Positions 26,857 to 34,726 of a stretch of 64,000 nt of DNA are shown here, one piece after another. Made by a program: the position numbers and the translations under genes. The number at the start of each line of letters is the position of its first letter. Positions within the stretch are counted from its first letter, which is position 1. Under the pieces are notes generated by a model. The model did not search any database, was not told the origin of the DNA, and saw only the letters and a program-made list of their open reading frames with translations. Origin of the DNA: Rhizobium sp. CB3090 (lineage in GTDB: Bacteria; Pseudomonadota; Alphaproteobacteria; Rhizobiales; Rhizobiaceae); contig NZ_CP121663.1 in assembly GCF_029714285.1 (NCBI RefSeq), positions 434,001-498,000 of the forward strand. The letters are read 5' to 3'.

Positions 26857-26988
26857 AGGCCGTCGGCTCGCCGCGTGCAAACACATCCGCTTTGCAATGA
26901 AATGCTGCCATGATCAAAACCCATCACCGGGCCATCTGGCAAAGAGGTGGGATTCGTGATCCGTGCAGCCCAATGATGGGGAGGCAAT

Positions 26989-27834
26989 ATGCAGAACATG
27001 CTCATATTTCAGTCGCTCTGGGCCATGGAGCGACGCAGCGCGAAATATCCGGAGCTCACCCTCGAAGAGAACTTGGAAAAGATCGCGGCGGCCGGCTTCG
27101 ACGGCATCAGCACCCATTGGACCGATCGCGATGTCGTGCGTCGGGTTGCGGGCCTACTCAAGCACCATGATTTGCAGGCGGAAGGACAATGCTTTCCCAA
27201 GACCATCGACGATCTGAAACCGGTGCTTGAGATTGCAGCCGAATGCAATGTGCATCACATCTGCCTGCAGCCCGATGTGCGATTGCGACGCCTGGAGGAT
27301 TGCCTTCCTTTGCTCGAGGGCTGGCAACGGCTGGGCGAGGAGGCGGGCATCGATGTCCTCATCGAGACGCACCGCGACCGTATGACGACCGATCTGTTCT
27401 TCACGCTCGATCTGCTGGATCGCCTTCCCGATTTGCGGCTGCTGGGCGATGTCTCGCATTTCCTCGTCGGTCGCGAATTCGCTTGGCCAATATCCGACGA
27501 AAATCATGCGCTCATCCACCGGATACTCGACAGTTCCTGGGCTTTTCATGGCCGCGTGGCTTCGCGCGAGCAGGTCCAGATCGAAATTTCCTTCCCGCAT
27601 CACCGGCCCTGGGTCGATCTCTTCCTCGGCTGGTGGGAATACGGCTTCAGAAGCTGGCGCAAGCGCTCCGGCAGCGACGATGTCCTCGCTTTCACCTGCG
27701 AATTGGGGCCGAAGCCCTATGCGATCACGGGAAGAGACGGGGAAGATAGCACCGACCGGTGGGAGGAATCCTTGCTTCTCATGCGGGAGGCGCGCGCCGT
27801 ATGGGCAAGAACTGCCGGGTGGCAAATCAACTGA
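26989..27834 (+). CDS. Sugar phosphate isomerase/epimerase family TIM-barrel protein
   Basis: The 281-residue product has the AP_endonuc_2-like TIM-barrel pattern: AAAGFDGISTHWTDRD near residue 34, VLIETHRDRMTTD near 125 with the metal Glu, RLLGDVSHF with Asp and His ligands, and FTCELGPKPYA with the last Glu. Such proteins epimerise or dehydrate inosose or keto-sugars (IolE, MocC). It is divergent from the sugar-binding protein and shares its operator region, so it is probably a catabolic enzyme of the same locus. Its exact reaction is unknown. Confidence 0.82.
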   Translation: MQNMLIFQSLWAMERRSAKYPELTLEENLEKIAAAGFDGISTHWTDRDVVRRVAGLLKHHDLQAEGQCFPKTIDDLKPVLEIAAECNVHHICLQPDVRLRRLEDCLPLLEGWQRLGEEAGIDVLIETHRDRMTTDLFFTLDLLDRLPDLRLLGDVSHFLVGREFAWPISDENHALIHRILDSSWAFHGRVASREQVQIEISFPHHRPWVDLFLGWWEYGFRSWRKRSGSDDVLAFTCELGPKPYAITGRDGEDSTDRWEESLLLMREARAVWARTAGWQIN

Positions 27835-28070
27835 AATAATAGGCAGATTATCTTGGACACACGCGCCACCGCCGTTTGTCTGCGGAAAAAAATCGTGACC
27901 GCTCAGCTTGCTGACAGAGGGCCTGGGAAGTCCCCTACTGCACGGCCTTATCTTCTTTTATCATTTATTGCCTAAGCGCGTTAGTTTAGCCGCCTATCGA
28001 ATTCTCATCCTATGCACGAATTCTTAACGCGAAGCAGCTATGAGCTTAGCAGCTTCAGCGAGAACGTTGC

Positions 28071-29012
28071 ATGAGTGAAACATCTAAAGCGCGATCTTTT
28101 TTAATTGGCCTTGCCGTGGTTTGTTGCGCGTCGGCATTGATCTTGGTGCGTATAGTCGGCGTCAAGGTCGATCCAGCGGGCTTCATGGAGCTGGGAGGTT
28201 TCTCCGTAGCCCTTTTGATATTCTTCAGCCTTCTTTGCCATTGGCGGGAAATGCCGTCGCTTCGATCCGCGGCCGAAACCACGGGATTTGGCTTGGCTTT
28301 GACGGGGCCTCTCGTGATGTTGACATACGTTGCTGCGACTGCAAGCCAGCCGCTGCAGGATCGGTATCTCATACGAATGGACCGGTCTCTTGGGATTGAT
28401 TGCCACGAGTTGATAACGGCTATCGACGCGCACGCCATGCTCGCTCAGACGCTTACGTTCGCCTATCAAACATTCGGATTTCAGCTTCTATTAGTACCGA
28501 CAGTATTGAGCATGTTGGGGCGAGATGCACGTGCCTATCAGATGATAGGAGCCTATGGGCTCATTTGTATCTTCGCCAGCATTATCTCAATCTGGTATCC
28601 AGCTCTCGGTACTTACAGGGCATTCTCAGTCGATATTCACCAATTTAAGAATATCAACGGCTCACTGGGCATAGAGTTTGCGAAACAACTTGTGGCTGTG
28701 CGAGACGATCCGAATTTCATTCTCCGCCTCGAGAGTGCAAGCGGCATCATTTCATTTCCATCTGTCCATGCTGCGGTTGCGGTCCTATGCGCTTGGGCGG
28801 CATGGGAAATCAAATGGGTTCGATGGCCCTTCGTGCTACTGAATGTCTTGATGATCTGCTCTGCTGTCACCGAAGGCGCTCATTATATTGTCGATCTCAT
28901 TTCCGGGATTGGCGTAGCAGGGCTTACGATTTCGCTCGTTCTCTATATCACGCGCTCGCATTCGAGCGGCGACCTACGGGTTCCGGCGAGTAGCGGGGTC
29001 CTCGCTGAGTGA
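28071..29012 (+). CDS. PAP2-superfamily membrane phosphatase
   Basis: The 313-residue protein has six or so hydrophobic helices and the PAP2 phosphatase motifs in its C-terminal half: FPSVHAAVAVLCAWA (SxH) and GAHYIVDLISGIG (HxxxD). It most resembles the PAP2_3 (inositolphosphotransferase-like) subgroup. It should dephosphorylate a lipid or polyprenyl phosphate facing the periplasm. Its GC content is lower than that of the neighbouring genes and it has no operon partner, so it may be a late arrival. Confidence 0.78.
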   Translation: MSETSKARSFLIGLAVVCCASALILVRIVGVKVDPAGFMELGGFSVALLIFFSLLCHWREMPSLRSAAETTGFGLALTGPLVMLTYVAATASQPLQDRYLIRMDRSLGIDCHELITAIDAHAMLAQTLTFAYQTFGFQLLLVPTVLSMLGRDARAYQMIGAYGLICIFASIISIWYPALGTYRAFSVDIHQFKNINGSLGIEFAKQLVAVRDDPNFILRLESASGIISFPSVHAAVAVLCAWAAWEIKWVRWPFVLLNVLMICSAVTEGAHYIVDLISGIGVAGLTISLVLYITRSHSSGDLRVPASSGVLAE

Positions 29013-29077
29013 TTGTCTGGATGCTGCGGTCCAAGCTGTACTAGCATTAAGATTTTAGTACAAGCCGACCATTTCAA

Positions 29078-29968
29078 TCAAAGCGCTCCGCGCCTGTTGA
29101 GTGAAATCGCGTAAACGCTCGTGGTGGCCGTGATGAAAAGCTTGTGTTTGCCGCGTCCGCCGAAGCAAAGATTGGATACGGTCTCGGGAACCAATAGTTT
29201 ACCCATCAGATGTCCATCTGGGGCAATGCAATGGACGCCGTCGCCGGCCGAGGACCAGAGATTGCCGTCACTGTCGATCCGCATCCCGTCGGCGCAACCG
29301 GGCGAGATTGCATGAAAGACATTGCCACCGGTCAAACGCCAGTTTTCCCCGACGTCAAAGACGCGGATATGGCGCGGATCGTCGCTGTGCATGCGGCCGG
29401 TGTCAGCAACATAAAGCTTCTTTTCGTCCGGGCTGAATGCCAGCCCGTTCGGACAATTGAAATCGGTGAGCACGGCTGCAATCGAACCTGAAGGATCGAC
29501 GCGATAGACGTTGCAGGGCAGTTCCTGCTCGCTTTTGTATCCTTCGTAATCCGTGGCGATGCCGTAGTGCGGGTCGGTGAACCAGATGGCGCCATCGGAT
29601 GCCACGATGACGTCGTTCGGCGAATTCAACCGCTTGCTCTCATAGCGGTCGGCAATCACCGTGATCGAACCGTCAAATTCCGTGCGGGTCACGCTCCGGC
29701 TGCCGTGTTCGCAACTTACGAGACGGCCTTGCCGGTCACGGGTATGGCCATTGGCGAAGTTCGACGGTTCGCGAAAGACGCTGGTACCGACGCCCGGTAT
29801 CCAGCGCATGATGCGATTGTTGGGGATGTCGGAAAAGAGAAGGCAATTGAGGTCGCCGAACCAGACGGGGCCCTCAACCCAATCGAAGCCATTGGCAATC
29901 GGTTTGACGGGTGCGTTGCCAAGGACGAACTTACCGAAAGCGGGATCCATGATCTCGAAGAACGACAT
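29078..29968 (-). CDS. SMP-30/gluconolactonase family protein
   Basis: The 296-residue protein is a six-bladed beta-propeller lactonase. EGPVWFGDLNCLLFSDIPNNRI carries the metal Glu, RLNSPNDVIVASDGAIWFTDPHYG carries the Asn, and FSPDEKKLYVADTG carries the Asp ligand. It opens aldonolactones. It is the last gene of the minus-strand operon behind the 2-hydroxyacid dehydrogenase and idonate dehydrogenase genes, which fits conversion of a lactone to idonate or gluconate. Confidence 0.88.
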   Translation of the reverse strand: MSFFEIMDPAFGKFVLGNAPVKPIANGFDWVEGPVWFGDLNCLLFSDIPNNRIMRWIPGVGTSVFREPSNFANGHTRDRQGRLVSCEHGSRSVTRTEFDGSITVIADRYESKRLNSPNDVIVASDGAIWFTDPHYGIATDYEGYKSEQELPCNVYRVDPSGSIAAVLTDFNCPNGLAFSPDEKKLYVADTGRMHSDDPRHIRVFDVGENWRLTGGNVFHAISPGCADGMRIDSDGNLWSSAGDGVHCIAPDGHLMGKLLVPETVSNLCFGGRGKHKLFITATTSVYAISLNRRGAL

Positions 29969-30022
29969 CTCTTATTTTACCTTTCATCATGCCTCAGTAC
30001 GGCGTCGCTCCTTAAGCCGGCC

Positions 30023-31054
30023 TCAGGAGAAGACGATTTGCGCCTTCATAGCCCGGCTGCGGTCAGAGGCAATCTCGAAAGCACCGATCGCGTCGGCAAG
30101 CGGCACGGAATGAGTAATCAGGGGCCTGACGTCGATCAAACGCTTGCGCATCAGCTCGACGCCCACGGCAAATTCCTCATGGAAGCGGAACGAGCCGCGC
30201 AGATCCAGTTCCTTGGCCGTGATAGTTTGCATCGGCAACGTCATGTCGCCTCCAAGGCCCAACTGCACGATGATCCCGCGAGGTCTGAGCGCCGCAATCC
30301 CACCGGCAAGCGCAGCGGCAGCTCCCGAGCATTCATAAAGGATGTCGAAGGTGCCCTTGTCGGCCGAATAGGCGGCAAGCGCTTCCGGTTCTTCCTTGGT
30401 GTTGATCACCCTGTCCGCGCCGGCCTGTTTCGCAACCGAGAGCGTGAAATCCGATAGATCGGTCGCGACGATTTCCGCAGCACCGGCACGGCGGGCGGCC
30501 AGGATGGACAGGACGCCGATCGGTCCGCAGCCGGTGACGAGAACGCGTTTGCCGAGCATTTCGCCGGCGCGCTTCGTCGCGTGCAAGGTGACGGCCAGCG
30601 GTTCGGCCATCGCAGCTTCACCGGTCGTCAGGCCGTCGGCGGGGACACATTGAATGGCATCGGCGACCAGCGTTTCGCGGAACGCGCCTTGAATATGCGG
30701 AAAAGGCATGGCGCTGCCATAAAAGCGCATATTCAGGCATTGATTATGCAGGCCTTGCTGGCAATAGCGGCAGGTCCGGCAGGGGCGCGACGGCGAGACG
30801 GCAACGAGCTGGCCGACTTCGAGACCCTGAACGCCAGCGCCGAGGGCCGTGATCGTTGCACTAACCTCGTGGCCCAGGATCATCGGCTGCTTCAGGCGCA
30901 CGGTGCCGAAGCCGCCATGGTTGTAGTAATGTAGATCGCTGCCGCAAATCCCGCCGGTGGCGAGCCGCAGCTTGACTTCACCTGCACCCGGCTCCTCGTC
31001 CGGATACTCCTCGATCCGCACATCCTTGGCGGCGTGAGCGACGATGGCCTTCAT
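30023..31054 (-). CDS. idnD: L-idonate 5-dehydrogenase (zinc alcohol dehydrogenase family)
   Basis: The 343-residue enzyme has the catalytic zinc site GGICGSDLHYYNHG and GHEVSATI, the structural zinc cysteines CRTCRYCQQGLHNQC, and the NAD site VTGCGPIGVLSI near residue 174. IdnD oxidises L-idonate to 5-keto-D-gluconate. The downstream partner reaction, by IdnO, is encoded across the divergent promoter. GAGGAG precedes the ATG at 31054, which is 10 bases from the end of the 2-hydroxyacid dehydrogenase gene. Activity on other polyols such as sorbitol cannot be ruled out. Confidence 0.88.
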   Translation of the reverse strand: MKAIVAHAAKDVRIEEYPDEEPGAGEVKLRLATGGICGSDLHYYNHGGFGTVRLKQPMILGHEVSATITALGAGVQGLEVGQLVAVSPSRPCRTCRYCQQGLHNQCLNMRFYGSAMPFPHIQGAFRETLVADAIQCVPADGLTTGEAAMAEPLAVTLHATKRAGEMLGKRVLVTGCGPIGVLSILAARRAGAAEIVATDLSDFTLSVAKQAGADRVINTKEEPEALAAYSADKGTFDILYECSGAAAALAGGIAALRPRGIIVQLGLGGDMTLPMQTITAKELDLRGSFRFHEEFAVGVELMRKRLIDVRPLITHSVPLADAIGAFEIASDRSRAMKAQIVFS

Positions 31055-31064
31055 GTCTTTCTCC

Positions 31065-32012
31065 TCAAAGAACCGGGGTGAGCAGCGGCTGGCCGGCAAA
31101 ATGGGCGGCAAGATTGTCGCGGACAAGCTGGCCCATGGTCTTGCGCGTCTCGATCGTGCCCGAGGCGTGGTGTGGCTGCAGAAGCACATTGTCCAGCGCC
31201 AGAAAACGCGGATTGAGCTTCGGCTCGCCTTCGAAGACGTCGAGTGCCGCCGATCCGAGCTTGCCTGCTTCGAGCGCGTCGAGCAACGCTTCCTCATCGA
31301 TATTGGAAGCGCGCGATATGTTGATCAGCATGCCTTCCGGACCAAGCGCCTCGATGACATCGCGCCCGACGATATGGCGGGTCGCGGCCGAGGCGGCCAG
31401 CGTTACGAATAGAAAATCGGATTGCTCCGCAAGTTTGACCGGATCGCTCACGAATTCCATGTCGTTTGCGTAAGGTTTCGCCTCGACATCGGAATAGGCG
31501 ATCTTCATGTCGAAGCCTTTCAGCCGTTTGGCGACCTCGAAGCCGATCCGGCCAAGGCCGAGAACGCCGGCTCGCCGTCCCCAGACACGCCGCTTCAACG
31601 GATAAAGACCCTTGCTGACCCAGCTTCCGTCCCGCACCCATGTCTCGGCGCCGAGCATGCCACGCGATTGGCAGAGCATCATAGCGACACCTAGATCGGC
31701 AACATCGTTGGTCAACACGTCGGGCGTGTTCGTCACGCGAATGCCTCGTTCCCGGCAGGCGTTAAGATCGACTGCGTCGAAGCCCACACCGTAGACAGAG
31801 ATCAGTTCAAGGTTTGGACAGGCCTCGATCATGGCCTTGTTTGCGCCGAGCTCGCCGCGCGTGGCAATTGCTCTTATGGATGGCCCGACTTCCGCCAGAA
31901 ACGCGAGTTTGTCTGCGGCCTCGAAATAACGGTGGGCGCGAAACGCCGCGTCGAGGGGTTCCTGGTCCCATTGCGGATAGGGACCTACCTGCAGGATTGC
32001 CGGCTTTTCCAT
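31065..32012 (-). CDS. D-2-hydroxyacid dehydrogenase (2-ketoaldonate/hydroxypyruvate reductase type)
   Basis: The 315-residue protein has the D-isomer dehydrogenase layout: VYGVGFDAVDLNACRERGI, Rossmann motif VLGLGRIGFEVAKRLKGF near residue 148, catalytic Arg in NISRASNIDE, Glu in FEGEPKLN and His in QPHHASGT. Family members include GhrB/TkrA-type reductases that interconvert 2-keto-L-gulonate and L-idonate or 2-ketogluconate and gluconate; that reaction would feed IdnD and IdnO here. It leads the minus-strand operon, 38 bases from the operator palindrome. Confidence 0.85.
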   Translation of the reverse strand: MEKPAILQVGPYPQWDQEPLDAAFRAHRYFEAADKLAFLAEVGPSIRAIATRGELGANKAMIEACPNLELISVYGVGFDAVDLNACRERGIRVTNTPDVLTNDVADLGVAMMLCQSRGMLGAETWVRDGSWVSKGLYPLKRRVWGRRAGVLGLGRIGFEVAKRLKGFDMKIAYSDVEAKPYANDMEFVSDPVKLAEQSDFLFVTLAASAATRHIVGRDVIEALGPEGMLINISRASNIDEEALLDALEAGKLGSAALDVFEGEPKLNPRFLALDNVLLQPHHASGTIETRKTMGQLVRDNLAAHFAGQPLLTPVL

Positions 32013-32049
32013 CTTTTCGATTCCTCCCTTGATACTGGCTTGACACTGG

Positions 32050-32065
32050 ATGTTATCGATAACAT
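32050..32065. promoter_or_regulatory. Perfect 16-bp LacI-type operator ATGTTATCGATAACAT
   Basis: This perfect palindrome lies between the divergent 2-hydroxyacid dehydrogenase and gluconate 5-dehydrogenase genes. An identical copy precedes the ABC transporter at 45949, and a close variant precedes the LacI regulator at 34702. TGTTATCGATAACA resembles gluconate-repressor type operators. Confidence 0.85.
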
Positions 32066-32107
32066 AAACAAGGCCACCGGCATTTGTCGAGATGAAAAAA
32101 GGAGAAA

Positions 32108-32869
32108 ATGGTGTCTCTTGGCCTCTTCGATCTAAAAGGACGGCGCGCGCTTGTGACGGGTTCGTCGCAAGGCATCGGTTTGGCTCTTGCCCAGGGATTG
32201 GCGGCTGCGGGCGCCGAACTGGTGCTCAACGGCCGCGACGTAGAAAAGCTCACGAAAGCCGCGGCTCTGTTTGACGGCAAAGCCCGGATCTTGCCCTTCG
32301 ACGCAACGGATCATGAGGCTGCTCGTCATGCCATCGATGATTTCGAAAGCAAAACCGGCGCCATCGACATATTGGTGAACAATGCGGGCATGCAGTACCG
32401 CACGCCCCTGGAAGATTTTCCCGCGGACGCATTCGAACGGCTTCTTCGAACCAATATATCGAGCGTTTTCAATGTCGGTCAGGCTGTTGCACGCCACATG
32501 ATCAAACGTGGCGCCGGCAAGATCATCAATATTGCCAGCGTCCAGACCGCGCTGGCGCGGCCCTCCATCGCACCCTATACCGCCACCAAGGGCGCAGTCG
32601 GCAATCTCACCAAGGGCATGGCGACGGATTGGGCGAAATACGGACTGCAATGTAACGCCATCGCGCCGGGCTACTTCGACACGCCATTGAATGCGGCGCT
32701 GGTCGCCGATGCCGATTTCTCGGCTTGGCTTGAAAAGCGCACGCCGGCCGGGCGCTGGGGTAATGTCGAGGAACTGGTCGGCGCCTGCATTTTCCTTGCC
32801 TCCGATGCATCCTCTTTTGTCAACGGACATGTGCTTTATGTTGACGGCGGCATCACAGCGTCACTCTAA
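32108..32869 (+). CDS. idnO: Gluconate 5-dehydrogenase (5-keto-D-gluconate reductase), SDR family
   Basis: The 253-residue short-chain dehydrogenase has the cofactor motif VTGSSQGIGLALA near residue 15, NNAG at 92-95, the catalytic Ser in IINIASVQTA and the Tyr/Lys pair in PYTATKGAVGNLTKG. The family signature AKYGLQCNAIAPGYFDTPLN fits IdnO/Ga5DH proteins. It reduces 5-ketogluconate to gluconate, which the next gene's kinase phosphorylates. It is the first gene of the plus-strand operon, 42 bases from the operator. Confidence 0.9.
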   Translation: MVSLGLFDLKGRRALVTGSSQGIGLALAQGLAAAGAELVLNGRDVEKLTKAAALFDGKARILPFDATDHEAARHAIDDFESKTGAIDILVNNAGMQYRTPLEDFPADAFERLLRTNISSVFNVGQAVARHMIKRGAGKIINIASVQTALARPSIAPYTATKGAVGNLTKGMATDWAKYGLQCNAIAPGYFDTPLNAALVADADFSAWLEKRTPAGRWGNVEELVGACIFLASDASSFVNGHVLYVDGGITASL

Positions 32870-32870
32870 A

Positions 32871-33380
32871 ATGATGCGGCCGCAACGGTTCGTTATCATG
32901 GGCGTTTCCGGCTGCGGCAAATCATCTGTCGGCGCAGCGCTCGCCTATCAGTTGTCGGGCATATATATCGATGGCGACGACCTTCATCCCGCGGCGAACG
33001 TCGCCAAGATGAGTGCGGGTGTGCCGCTCACCGACGCGGACCGGTGGCCGTGGCTGAACAGCGTCGGGGAGCGTCTTACCCAAGCCGAGGGAACGGCGCT
33101 GATCGGGTGTTCGGCGCTGAAGCAGATCTATCGCGACAGGATTCGCGCAGCCGTCGATGGGCCCGTGCGTTTCATCCATCTTGCTGGGAAAAAGGAAGTG
33201 ATTGCTGCTCGCCTGCAGGCGCGGCAGGGACATTTCATGCCGGCGGCTTTGCTCGAGAGCCAGTTTGCTGCACTTGAGCCGCCTGGGCCGGGGGAGCACG
33301 CAATCACCGTCGATATCGATCAACCGTTTGATGCGGTCATAGCGGCTGTTATCGCCGCGCTGGAGGAGGAAGACCTATGA
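32871..33380 (+). CDS. gntK: Gluconokinase
   Basis: The 169-residue kinase has Walker A IMGVSGCGKSSVG near residue 9, the gluconate-site segment IYIDGDDLHPAANVAKMSAGVPLTDADRWPW, and CSALKQIYRDRIR. These are hallmarks of thermoresistant gluconokinases, with normal length for them. It makes 6-phosphogluconate for the Entner-Doudoroff or pentose phosphate route. The start ATG is one base past the idnO stop, and the stop overlaps the next gene (ATGA), so the operon is tightly coupled. Confidence 0.95.
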   Translation: MMRPQRFVIMGVSGCGKSSVGAALAYQLSGIYIDGDDLHPAANVAKMSAGVPLTDADRWPWLNSVGERLTQAEGTALIGCSALKQIYRDRIRAAVDGPVRFIHLAGKKEVIAARLQARQGHFMPAALLESQFAALEPPGPGEHAITVDIDQPFDAVIAAVIAALEEEDL

Positions 33381-34264
33381 GCAGCAAAGTTGCGCTGATC
33401 GGCGCGGGCGCGATGGGCGGAGCCATCGGCGCGCGCCTTGTGGAGACCGGAAATCACCTGACGGTCTTCGATCTCGACAGCGAAAAAGTGGGCGCGCTGA
33501 CGGCCAAGGGAGCCAGTGCTGCGGCAAGCGCCGCCTTGGCCGCTTCCGTATCGGACTATGTCATTCTCAGCCTGAACTCGCCGCGGATCGTGCGTGCTGC
33601 GGTCTTCGGCCCTGGCGGCGTCGCGGAGGGCGCCAAGCCCGGAACGCTGATTATCGACATGTCCTCTATAGATCCCGATGCAACCAAGGAGCTAGCGGCG
33701 GACGCTCAGGAGAAAGGCCTGCGCTGGGTGGATAGCCCGCTTTCGGGCGGTGCGCCGAAGGCCCTGATCGGCCAATTGACGCTGATGGCCGGCGGCCGCG
33801 ATGAGGACGTCAAGGATGCGCATGAGGTGCTTCGACACGTCGCCTCGAACTACACCCATATGGGCCCGCCCGGTGCCGGCCAGACGACGAAACTGATCAA
33901 CCAGGTGCTCTGCGCGCTAAACTTTCTCGCTGTCGCGGAAGCGACCCAACTGGCGCTCGACGCCGGCGTCGATGCCGCCAAGATCCCGCAGGCACTGAAA
34001 GGCGGACGAGCCGACAGCGCCATCCTCCAGGAATACATGCCGCGTTACGTCGCCAAGGACTACCGCCGGACGGGCCGCATCGACAACATGGTCAAGGATC
34101 TTAACGGTGCGCAAGATCTCGCCCGACGCACCAACACAGCCATGCCGCTGACGGCCGTCTGCGCGGAAATACACCGCATGCTGACGGCAGCCGGTCTCGG
34201 CGGCGAGGACCAGGCGGCGTTGATGGAATTTTTCAAAGGGCCGAACAAGGAGATCGCCGAATGA
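33377..34264 (+). CDS. 3-hydroxyisobutyrate dehydrogenase family oxidoreductase
   Basis: The 295-residue beta-hydroxyacid dehydrogenase has the NAD motif GAGAMGGAIGARL at residues 9-21, the substrate loop DSPLSGGAPKALIGQLTLM, and the catalytic lysine in GAGQTTKLINQVL near residue 175. The family acts on hydroxyisobutyrate, tartronate semialdehyde, threonate or 6-phosphogluconate. Inside a gluconate operon it may act on a C4-C6 sugar acid; the substrate is not visible. It overlaps genes on both sides by four bases. Confidence 0.87.
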   Translation: MSSKVALIGAGAMGGAIGARLVETGNHLTVFDLDSEKVGALTAKGASAAASAALAASVSDYVILSLNSPRIVRAAVFGPGGVAEGAKPGTLIIDMSSIDPDATKELAADAQEKGLRWVDSPLSGGAPKALIGQLTLMAGGRDEDVKDAHEVLRHVASNYTHMGPPGAGQTTKLINQVLCALNFLAVAEATQLALDAGVDAAKIPQALKGGRADSAILQEYMPRYVAKDYRRTGRIDNMVKDLNGAQDLARRTNTAMPLTAVCAEIHRMLTAAGLGGEDQAALMEFFKGPNKEIAE

Positions 34265-34593
34265 TTACTCGATACGCACTATTCGAAGGCAAGGTTAAGG
34301 ATGGCGAGGCCGACGCATTTCGCGACGCCGTCATTGAGACCATTCTGCCGAAATGGAAGCAATTTCCCGGTGCTCTGGATGTGCGCGTGTCCTTTGCAGA
34401 AGCCCGAGACGAAGGCGCACCGGAATATCCGATGATTCTGGCCGTCAACTATCCCGACATGGCTGCAGTCGAAGCAGCACTTGCAAGCCCGGTTCGCGCC
34501 GAAGCCCGCGCGGCGACAGAGGCAGTGCTGTCCCGGTTCTTTGAAGGACGCATTCATCACCACGTCACGGTCGCCCACGAATTCGTGCTTTAA
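34261..34593 (+). CDS. Small dimeric alpha/beta-barrel (ABM/EthD-like) protein
   Basis: The 110-residue protein has the ferredoxin-like dimeric barrel pattern, starting MITRYALFEGKVKDGEADAF, with the conserved segment PGALDVRVSFAEARDEGAPEYPMILA and the histidine-rich GRIHHHVTVAHEF near its end. Members act as monooxygenases, mutarotases or isomerases on small molecules. It is the fourth and last gene of the gluconate operon, before a strong terminator. Its role is unknown; a sugar mutarotase-like function is possible. Confidence 0.75.
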   Translation: MITRYALFEGKVKDGEADAFRDAVIETILPKWKQFPGALDVRVSFAEARDEGAPEYPMILAVNYPDMAAVEAALASPVRAEARAATEAVLSRFFEGRIHHHVTVAHEFVL

Positions 34594-34618
34594 ACTCATT
34601 CTGCCCTGCCAATGCTGG

Positions 34619-34644
34619 TGCGGAGCCGGAAGGCTCCGCATTTT
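34619..34644 (+). terminator. Rho-independent terminator of the gluconate operon
   Basis: A perfect 9-bp stem TGCGGAGCC/GGCTCCGCA with a GGAA loop is followed directly by TTTTCATTT. It lies 26 bases past the last gene of the plus-strand operon. Confidence 0.85.
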
Positions 34645-34701
34645 CATTTCAGGATGGCGAAGGGTGCCTCTTGCTATTTAAAGTAAAGGCATATTACTCT
34701 C

Positions 34702-34717
34702 ATGGTAACGATAACAT
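34702..34717. promoter_or_regulatory. LacI-type operator variant ATGGTAACGATAACAT
   Basis: The site matches the 16-bp palindrome at 32050 at all but two positions, both in the left half. It ends ten bases before the regulator's ATG, so it probably mediates autoregulation. Confidence 0.75.
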
Positions 34718-34726
34718 AGGCCATCA

